Positions 58,445-64,000 of a stretch of DNA of 64,000 nt are shown piece by piece. Numbering within the stretch: position 1 is the stretch's first letter; the number at the start of each line of letters is the position of its first letter. Under the pieces are notes generated by a model, which worked only from the letters and a program-made list of their open reading frames with translations, made no database searches and was not told the origin of the DNA. The position numbers were made by a program, and so were the translations under genes. The stretch comes from a virus. The stretch covers positions 62,001-126,000 of IMG/VR virus record IMGVR_UViG_3300037475_000032. One strand, given 5' to 3'.

Positions 58445-58806
58445 ACCAGCGCTATCTCATCTGGCCCGTCGAGGATGGCTACGTGGTGCGCGACACCGTA
58501 CGTGACCATGAAGTCGTCTCGGAGTCGCTGCCCCGCCGAGAAGCACAGGCGGAGGCTCGTCGCATGAACAACGAGACCGATCCCGAGGTCACTATTCCTC
58601 GTGTGCGTGGAGCGAAGTGGCTCCGCGAGGCCAAGTACATCGACAACGCCCTCAAGCGCGAGGTCGTGCGAGTCATCGAACTGTGCAAAGAGGAGTTCCC
58701 GGATGAGCCAATCATGATCCGGCCAGCCTCATACATCGGCCCTGACGACGACAGCCGTGTGGTAGTCTGCTACGGGCTCGGTCAGCGAATCTTTAGGAGC
58801 GTGTGA
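58441..58806 (+). CDS. hypothetical protein, 121 aa
   Basis: ATGA overlap with the preceding gene. Arg/Glu-rich alpha/beta protein (YLIWPVEDGYVVRDTVRDHEVVSESLP). Function unknown. Confidence 0.65.
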   Translation: MNQRYLIWPVEDGYVVRDTVRDHEVVSESLPRREAQAEARRMNNETDPEVTIPRVRGAKWLREAKYIDNALKREVVRVIELCKEEFPDEPIMIRPASYIGPDDDSRVVVCYGLGQRIFRSV

Positions 58807-58988
58807 TGAAGCTCGTGCTGACTCGAAAGAAGGAGATCGATGTCGTGGAAGACGCGCTAGTCCACTTTCTTGGCGGCGCGACTAACCGAGAGCTAAGCGA
58901 ATGGCTCGGATGGAAAGCGGCAGAGATCAATGCGGCCAATGAGGTCGTCAGCAAGATCAACTCTCAACGTCTACAGGAGACATCATGA
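58806..58988 (+). CDS. small HTH-like protein, 60 aa
   Basis: ATG at 58806, after a GTG at 58803. The middle (GGATNRELSEWLGWKAAEINAANEVV) could be an HTH or a helical hairpin. Function unknown. Confidence 0.5.
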   Translation: MKLVLTRKKEIDVVEDALVHFLGGATNRELSEWLGWKAAEINAANEVVSKINSQRLQETS

Positions 58989-59509
58989 TTTACACAGACC
59001 AACAGATCGATGTCCTTCTGGAGAAGGCCAACGAAATAGGCTTCAACACGGCACTCGGCATCGTGCGCTCGTTCGATGAGGACGTGCAGGAGAAGTACAA
59101 GGACGCATTGCGTCAGGCGATGCGCGAAATCCTGGAGCTTCTTCCCGATGCTGAGCCGCAAGCTGAGGAGAGCGTCGTCTATGGCGTGCTCTGCCAGCCG
59201 TGGTGGGAAAGCGAGCGAGGCTGGGGTCAGCGCCCCGATGGTTTCACACTCCATGCTTCCTTCGAGGACCACAAGCGCTTCACGGAAGACCACTGGAAGA
59301 AGCAGAAGGCGTACTTCGCCGAGCGTGGTCTGCCCGAGGGTCATGTCCCTGACGCCTACACCTTCGCCAGCGGCGACCCATTCGTGGTCGAAGTGGACGA
59401 GGAGACCTACAGGGCCGTCACCGATCCCGCTGTTGCGGGCATCTGGGGACAGGGCAACAAAGCGCCTGAGAAGGCGAACCGTCGAGACCTGGAACTGGGG
59501 CCGAACTAG
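58985..59509 (+). CDS. hypothetical protein, 174 aa
   Basis: ATG overlaps the upstream TGA. Helical N-terminus, a Trp-rich middle (VYGVLCQPWWESERGWGQRPDGFTLHASFEDH) and an acidic C-terminus. Function unknown. Confidence 0.65.
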   Translation: MIYTDQQIDVLLEKANEIGFNTALGIVRSFDEDVQEKYKDALRQAMREILELLPDAEPQAEESVVYGVLCQPWWESERGWGQRPDGFTLHASFEDHKRFTEDHWKKQKAYFAERGLPEGHVPDAYTFASGDPFVVEVDEETYRAVTDPAVAGIWGQGNKAPEKANRRDLELGPN

Positions 59510-59511
59510 CC

Positions 59512-59691
59512 GTGACACGACAGCAGGACATCGAGAAGCACATGCAGGAATCTGGCGAAGCGAGCGAAGACCAGGAATGGCAGGAGTACTACCACAGGGT
59601 TCGCTCCCGCAAGTGTACCTGCGATTTGCTGGAGCCGTACGGTCACGTCACTTGTCCAAGCTGCAATGAGTCGATTGGAGACTTCCTATGA
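59512..59691 (+). CDS. zinc-ribbon protein, 59 aa
   Basis: GTG start after the upstream stop. C-terminal zinc site CTCDLLEPYGHVTCPSC. Its TGA overlaps the macrodomain ATG (ATGA), so the two are co-translated. Confidence 0.55.
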   Translation: MTRQQDIEKHMQESGEASEDQEWQEYYHRVRSRKCTCDLLEPYGHVTCPSCNESIGDFL

Positions 59692-60164
59692 GCAACATCA
59701 CACTCACTTCCGGCGACTTGTTCGCATCGAGGGCTCAGACGCTTGTGAACGCCACCAACTGTCAGGGTGTTATGGGCGCTGGGATCGCAAGAGCGTTCAA
59801 GGAACGCTTTCCCACCATGTTCGAGGACTACCAGCGGGCATGTGAGGCCGGAGAGCACACGGCCACGCAGCCACACTTCTGGCGCAACCCTGGCGACAAG
59901 CCTCCGTGGATGAGCTACGAACGACAGAGCGTGCTCAACATCGCCAGCACACCGCACATGGGCGATACGCCGAAGCTCAGCCTCATCGCCGTCAACCTCG
60001 TATGGATCGTGGAGAACTACGAGGAGGTCGGGATCAGGTCGCTGGCGGTTCCGGCGCTCGGATGCGGGATCGGCGGGGGCGACTGGAGTTTGATGAAGCC
60101 CCTGCTCGTCAACTTCTTGAGCCTCATCGACATCCCCGTAGAGATCTACGAGCCACAGTCTTGA
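59688..60164 (+). CDS. macrodomain protein, DarG/TARG1-like
   Basis: 158 residues: TLVNATNCQGVMGAGIARAFKERFP (19-43), then a late ALGCGIGGGDW, the loop pair that binds ADP-ribose in macrodomains. VN-x2-NCxGVMGxGIA is the pattern of the DarG/ALC1-like macro subgroup, which reverses DNA ADP-ribosylation by the DarT toxin. No DarT is near. It may counter a host DarTG defence or process ADP-ribose-1''-phosphate from RNA repair. Confidence 0.82.
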   Translation: MSNITLTSGDLFASRAQTLVNATNCQGVMGAGIARAFKERFPTMFEDYQRACEAGEHTATQPHFWRNPGDKPPWMSYERQSVLNIASTPHMGDTPKLSLIAVNLVWIVENYEEVGIRSLAVPALGCGIGGGDWSLMKPLLVNFLSLIDIPVEIYEPQS

Positions 60165-60189
60165 CATAGGTCGAAGGATAGGCTACACT
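60161..60189 (+). promoter_or_regulatory. sigma-70 promoter of the pentapeptide-repeat gene
   Basis: TTGACA, 17-base spacer ending ATAGGC, TACACT. The transcript has a structured leader of about 97 bases. Confidence 0.72.
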
Positions 60190-60203
60190 ACCGCACACCA
60201 CTT

Positions 60204-60267
60204 TGCCGATTCCCATGCCGAGCTAGCCGCCCGGCAAGGGAATCGGCAGATATCCCAACAATCTGCC
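60204..60267 (+). promoter_or_regulatory. structured 5' leader with competing hairpins
   Basis: Stem A pairs TGCCGATTCCC (60204-60214) perfectly with GGGAATCGGCA (60238-60248), 11 bp, with an internal GCCG/CGGC. Stem B pairs GGCAGAT (60245-60251) with ATCTGCC (60261-60267), 7 bp. They share GGCA and cannot both form. AAGGAG follows 10 bases before the GTG start. Confidence 0.6.
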
Positions 60268-60292
60268 ACACGATTTCAAGGAGCTAACCAAA

Positions 60293-61108
60293 GTGATCCA
60301 GATTCACCACATCAATGGCAGCGTGCTATTCACTGCCGAGAACGCACGGGACGTGCGAGAGGCCGTGGAAGAGGCACGCAGGGTAGGCGCTAACCTCGAA
60401 GGCGCTTACCTCCGAGGCGCTAACCTCGAAGGCGCTAACCTCCGAGGCGCTTACCTCGAAGGCGCTAACCTCCGAGGCGCTTACCTCCGAGGCGCTAACC
60501 TCGAAGGCGCTAACCTCGAAGGCGCTTACCTCCGAGGCGCTAACCTCGAAGGCGCTTACCTCCGAGGCGCTTACCTCCGAGGCGCTTACCTCCGAGGCGC
60601 TAACCTCGAAGGCGCTAACCTCCGAGGCGCTTACCTCGAAGGCGCTTACCTCCGAGGCGCTAACCTCGAAGGCGCTAACCTCCGAGGCGCTAACCTCGAA
60701 GGCGCTAACCTCGAAGGCGCTAACGGGGCAAATCCCTATCTCATCAACGATCTGCTCATGCTGCACGATCAGGTCGGGAAGATCAGGGCCTACAAGCTGG
60801 TCAACGAGGCAGCGGAGGGTCCGACGTACGGTGGCATCAAGTACGAGAAGGGCAAGGAGTACTCCGTCGATGGCGCAGACACGGACGTAGATGTCCTGTG
60901 TGGCGCTGGCATCAACGTGGCGACGTTGCCTTGGTGCATGAAAGAATGGCGAGAGGGCTTCCGCATCCTCGTCATCGAGTTCACGGCCAAGGACATCGCA
61001 GCCATCCCCACGGCCAGCGATGGCAAGTTCCGTCTGCATCGCTGCAAGGTCGTGGGTGAGAAGGACTTGAAGGAGATCGGTCTCGTCCCGGAGATCGAGA
61101 AGGCGTAA
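60293..61108 (+). CDS. pentapeptide-repeat protein with DUF5758-like C-terminus, 271 aa
   Basis: GTG start with AAGGAG upstream. Residues 32-142 are 22 pentapeptides, A(N/Y)L(E/R)G, forming a right-handed quadrilateral beta-helix that can mimic DNA. The C-terminal 125 residues (LINDLLMLHDQVGKIRAYKLV, a Cys-rich VDVLCGAGINVATLPWCMKEW) look like the DUF5758-type domain that often follows phage pentapeptides. Members of the fold can inhibit DNA gyrase or bind other DNA-binding proteins; target here is unknown. Confidence 0.8.
   Translation: MIQIHHINGSVLFTAENARDVREAVEEARRVGANLEGAYLRGANLEGANLRGAYLEGANLRGAYLRGANLEGANLEGAYLRGANLEGAYLRGAYLRGAYLRGANLEGANLRGAYLEGAYLRGANLEGANLRGANLEGANLEGANGANPYLINDLLMLHDQVGKIRAYKLVNEAAEGPTYGGIKYEKGKEYSVDGADTDVDVLCGAGINVATLPWCMKEWREGFRILVIEFTAKDIAAIPTASDGKFRLHRCKVVGEKDLKEIGLVPEIEKA
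60386..60715 (+). repeat. tandem repeat, 22 units of 15 bases
   Basis: Every unit is GGCGCT, then either TAC or AAC, then CTC, then CGA or GAA. All units have the same length with no silent variation outside those two sites. An open antisense frame across it is a by-product. Confidence 0.95.
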
Positions 61109-61114
61109 GCCACC

Positions 61115-61369
61115 ATGGTCTTCCACCGCATCGACACCATACGCTATCGCGTCCTTGATGATGAGGACGGGAAGCTCCTTGGCACCGTCAACAAGGAAAC
61201 ATTCAGGACGTACCCTGATGGCCTTGAGGGCGATGTCAAGGAGGGGTGCTTCTGGTTGGCGCACAGTCGGGGATACGTTCAGGTCCCTGGCAAGTTCGCC
61301 AGCCGGAAGGCAGCGGCGGAAGCGTTGATCGATAGTCAGACGAAACCAGCGGCCAAGCTAGCTGCTTGA
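61115..61369 (+). CDS. hypothetical protein, 84 aa
   Basis: Beta-rich N-terminus (HRIDTIRYRVLDDEDGKLLGTV), then a helical Ala-rich end. Starts 6 bases after the preceding stop. Function unknown. Confidence 0.55.
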   Translation: MVFHRIDTIRYRVLDDEDGKLLGTVNKETFRTYPDGLEGDVKEGCFWLAHSRGYVQVPGKFASRKAAAEALIDSQTKPAAKLAA

Positions 61370-61394
61370 CATTGGTCTCGACATAGGCTACACT
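61366..61394 (+). promoter_or_regulatory. sigma-70 promoter of the rIIA/rIIB operon
   Basis: TTGACA, 17-base spacer ending ATAGGC, TACACT, then a 35-base leader with AAGGAG before the ATG at 61430. Confidence 0.75.
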
Positions 61395-61429
61395 ATCGGT
61401 ACAACGAACTTCAAGGAGCCCCAAACCCC

Positions 61430-63382
61430 ATGATTCCCTCTGTAGCAGAAGACATCAACGTGGAGAGCACCGTGACTGGCGAGAAGATCGCCATGTCGCT
61501 GGACGAGAACAGTCTCGCTCACCTCATGACGGTGCTGACCAACCTGTACTCCGACCCCGAGATGGCGGTACTGCGTGAGTACAGCACGAACGCCCGTGAC
61601 TCCCACATCGAGGCGGGCACCACGCGGCCCATCGAGGTCACGTTGCCTTCGGTCCTCAATCCCTTCCTGCACATCAAGGACTTCGGCATCGGCTTGAACG
61701 AATCTGACATCGCCGAGATCTACAGCAAGTACGGCGCGAGCACCAAGCGTGAGACCAACGAACAGACGGGCGTCCTTGGCCTTGGCTGCAAGAGCGGCCT
61801 GACCTACAGCCCACAGTTCTCGCTCGTCGGCATCAAGGAGGGTACACGCACGATGGTCAGCATTGCGCGTGACGAGGATGGCACGGGCTCGATGACGATT
61901 GTCGAAAGCTCGCCCACCGATGAGCCCAACGGCGTCGAGGTCATCATCCCTGTGCGTCGCTACAACAACCTCGAAGACAAGTCCCGTGACTTGTTCCGCT
62001 TCTGGGAGCCGGGCACAGTGCTCGTCAACGGCGAGGAACCAGAACGCATCGAGGGCACGAAGGTCTCGGATACCATGCTTATCGCCGAGCGTCTGCACAC
62101 GGACTACATCGTCATGGGCGGTGTCCCTTACCCCGTGTCGCTCAACACTCCGCTGGCGGGCAAGTACAAGCTCGTGGTCTTCGCTGAGATCGGTGATATC
62201 AACTTCACGCCTAGCCGCGAGGACTTGCAGCAGACCAAGCGCACAAAGGACTTCATTGCCCTGGCCCAGGAGCGCTTCGTCTCGCAGGTACAGGGAGCGA
62301 TTCAGCGTGATATCGATGGTGCTGAAAGCCCTCGTGCCGCCTTCTACACGGCCATCAAATGGCGCGATGCACTTCCGCACCTCAAGATGGACATGACCTA
62401 CAAGCAGCAGGAAATCCCGCTGGAGTTCGTTGCTCCCGAAGGCAAGAAGATCGTGGTCAGTAACCGCAACAGCGATGTGTTGAGCCGACACAGCAAGCAC
62501 ACCACGCTTGCGGCTGGCACGTTCATCAATGGCCTGCTCGTCTACGGCTACAACATGACGAACTTCACGGCCAGTCACAAGAAGAAGCTCAAGAAGTTCG
62601 CGGAAGAAGCGGGCATCAACGCCGAACACTTCATCCTCAGCGAGGACCGCATCGAATCTGTGTGGCTCGATCCGGCCAGCATGGTGGAGTGGGAGGCCAT
62701 TCGTGCCATCAAGCTCGACAATCACGGCAGAGCCGGGGGGGCAGGTCGAGTCAAGGGCTCGTACGACATGTGGGAGCAAGGCACGTTCCGCAACGAGGTC
62801 CCGGCCGAGGAGATCGATGGCGAACTGCCCTTGTTCTACTTCACCACACACGACTTCAAGGTTGTGGGTCGCAACGCTACTCGCAACGGCGATGCTGTGC
62901 GCCTTGTCACCAAGCACTTCCCTGACTGCACAGTGGTCCTCATGGGAGCCAACCGCACATCGAAGTTCTGCCGCGACTTCCCGAGCGCCAAGTCCATTCA
63001 GCAGGTGCTTCGTGAGACCTATGAGAGGATCGCGGACGAAATCGATCCCAAGTACATCAAGGCGTACAAGCTGGACGGCGCAAGTTCGTACGGTCGTCCT
63101 CTCAGTCGCCTGGACGCTTCGTTGATCGATGACCCCGACCTGGCCGAATCAGTGCGTCTGTCGGACATGACGGGTGTCGAAGGCGCAGTAGAACCACTGC
63201 GCGAGTTCAGCGGCTTGATGCAATACGTCGGGATATCTGATAGACTCCAGTATGACTTCGAGCACGACCCGCTCGACAACTACCCACTGCTATCCAACTG
63301 CAACTTCCGTAACGAAGTCCCGTCTCACCTTTACCTATACGTCAACGCCGTCTACGCGGCATCCCAAGCAGAAAAGGAGTAG
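61430..63382 (+). CDS. rIIA: RIIA-like GHKL ATPase
   Basis: 650 residues. Bergerat-type ATP-binding fold: N-box LREYSTNARDSH (E50, N54, D57), DFGIG (84-88), GVLGLGCKSG (about 114-123) and a far GVEV strand, like Hsp90/MutL/histidine kinases. Phage homologues are named after T4 rIIA, whose exact activity is unknown, with roles in membrane energetics and in excluding other phages. The rIIB-like gene follows at once. Confidence 0.85.
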   Translation: MIPSVAEDINVESTVTGEKIAMSLDENSLAHLMTVLTNLYSDPEMAVLREYSTNARDSHIEAGTTRPIEVTLPSVLNPFLHIKDFGIGLNESDIAEIYSKYGASTKRETNEQTGVLGLGCKSGLTYSPQFSLVGIKEGTRTMVSIARDEDGTGSMTIVESSPTDEPNGVEVIIPVRRYNNLEDKSRDLFRFWEPGTVLVNGEEPERIEGTKVSDTMLIAERLHTDYIVMGGVPYPVSLNTPLAGKYKLVVFAEIGDINFTPSREDLQQTKRTKDFIALAQERFVSQVQGAIQRDIDGAESPRAAFYTAIKWRDALPHLKMDMTYKQQEIPLEFVAPEGKKIVVSNRNSDVLSRHSKHTTLAAGTFINGLLVYGYNMTNFTASHKKKLKKFAEEAGINAEHFILSEDRIESVWLDPASMVEWEAIRAIKLDNHGRAGGAGRVKGSYDMWEQGTFRNEVPAEEIDGELPLFYFTTHDFKVVGRNATRNGDAVRLVTKHFPDCTVVLMGANRTSKFCRDFPSAKSIQQVLRETYERIADEIDPKYIKAYKLDGASSYGRPLSRLDASLIDDPDLAESVRLSDMTGVEGAVEPLREFSGLMQYVGISDRLQYDFEHDPLDNYPLLSNCNFRNEVPSHLYLYVNAVYAASQAEKE

Positions 63383-63389
63383 GACCATC

Positions 63390-64000
63390 ATGGCCCAGAC
63401 AGCAAGCCCACTCGATCAGAACGCGAAGGTCTTTGCGTTCGTCAAGGCTGCGCTTGAGAGGGGCGATGGTCCCTCCGTAGTTGCAGCAGCCGTAGAGGAC
63501 AAGTACGGCATCACCACGACCAAGGACTCGATCCGCAGGTTCCGTGAGCGTCACGGCATCGCATCGGTCAAGAAGACCACCAAGGCCACGCCAAAGGCGA
63601 AGGCATCAAAGCCCAAGCCCGTGAAGGCCGCCTTCCAATACTCGATCATCGAGCAGGACGGCGAGCAGTGCATCACGGTCTTCGCTCCTGGCGAGACGCC
63701 GAAGGTGGCGGACTCGTCGCACCCCAACTTCTCTACGATGGTGGAGAAGGCCAAGGCGGGCGACATCGACGTGCTCGATCTCTTCGACGTGGAGAGGGTC
63801 ATCCGCGAGAACTTCACACGACTCTCTGAGCGCGTGTTGGTCCGCGACGGCCGTATCTACTTCGACGGCAACGAGTTGGACAACGCGATCACAGAGCACA
63901 TCCTTCGCTTCCTCGATGAAGGTGGCGCAGATGGCGACTGGAGCCCGCTCGTGAACTTCCTGGAGAAGATCCAGGACAACCCCATCGAGCACTCACGCGA
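63390..64000 (+). CDS. rIIB: RIIB-like protein (3' end outside window)
   Basis: Open from the ATG at 63390 to the window end. The N-terminal 57 residues copy the module of the metallophosphoesterase (FVKAALERGDGPSVVAAAVED, DSIRRFRERHG). After a Lys/Ala-rich linker come VLDLFDVERVIRENFTRLSERV, DGRIYFDGNELDN and LVNFLEKIQDNPIEHSR, the conserved blocks of phage RIIB-like proteins. Partner of RIIA-like. Confidence 0.85.
   Translation, partial: MAQTASPLDQNAKVFAFVKAALERGDGPSVVAAAVEDKYGITTTKDSIRRFRERHGIASVKKTTKATPKAKASKPKPVKAAFQYSIIEQDGEQCITVFAPGETPKVADSSHPNFSTMVEKAKAGDIDVLDLFDVERVIRENFTRLSERVLVRDGRIYFDGNELDNAITEHILRFLDEGGADGDWSPLVNFLEKIQDNPIEHSR

Noticed and set aside
60386-60715. CRISPR-like repeat array
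   Set aside because: Units are 15 bases without spacers and are in frame with pentapeptide codons. No CRISPR array was seen anywhere in the window.
60326-61264. Antisense 312-residue frame rich in SAFEVSASEV repeats
   Set aside because: It is the reverse complement of the pentapeptide repeat; 15-base repeats keep all frames open. No start signal or family match.
61388-62917. Antisense 509-residue frame across the rIIA-like gene
   Set aside because: The plus-strand gene has clear GHKL motifs, promoter and ribosome site; the antisense frame is a GC-codon shadow.

Overview
The window is part of a large double-stranded DNA tailed bacteriophage genome. The tail-collar, portal and terminase genes, the phage-style replication genes, the lysis genes and the rIIA/rIIB-like pair all say phage. 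The host is most likely an actinobacterium, Streptomyces-like. This is an inference from moderately high GC, many zinc-knuckle small proteins, a resident tmRNA and a very large tRNA set; nothing in the window names the host.

Layout. (1) 1-12765, minus strand: a tightly packed replication and nucleotide block holding DNA polymerase III alpha (3' end outside the window), a DNA methyltransferase, RNase H, a probable ssDNA-binding protein, a CHC2/TOPRIM primase, a DnaB-like helicase, a DnaC-like loader, a P-loop kinase, an HTH protein and a SWIM zinc protein. (2) 12766-13091: a divergent control region with promoters and an operator-like palindrome. (3) 13092-16399, plus strand: ribonucleotide reductase, a small unknown, a cyclic-phosphate-processing receiver (cREC) protein and an HNH protein. 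(4) 16534-27074: an RNA-gene array of about 47 tRNAs covering all 20 amino acids, several decayed tRNAs, a tmRNA and, at about 25573-25864, what I read as a bacterial-type RNase P RNA. Among them lie genes for a Pth2-type peptidyl-tRNA hydrolase, HNH endonucleases, cell-wall hydrolases and small unknowns. (5) 27150-30865: GH25 endolysin, putative holin and tail fibre/collar proteins. (6) 30955-39835: large terminase, structural unknowns and portal. (7) 39807-52679: metallophosphoesterase, dNMP kinase, HAD phosphatase, polynucleotide-kinase-like protein, PD-(D/E)XK-like protein, and a 1163-residue protein whose C-terminal third is a tRNA nucleotidyltransferase (CCA-adding enzyme) with an HD domain. 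(8) 52679-64000: small early-type genes with sigma-70-like promoters, several apparently giving leaderless mRNAs, a DarG-like macrodomain, a 22-unit pentapeptide-repeat protein, and rIIA-like and (partial) rIIB-like proteins.

The most striking theme is a self-supplied tRNA maturation and translation-rescue kit. None of the tRNAs encodes CCA, and a CCA-adding domain is present. 5' leaders would be removed by the phage RNase P RNA with host protein. Peptidyl-tRNA would be recycled by Pth2, and stalled ribosomes rescued by a tmRNA whose tag ends ALALV. The end-repair proteins (PNK-like, cREC, macrodomain) could restore cleaved RNAs. The bases after the discriminator are almost always CT or T, a likely 3'-processing signature.
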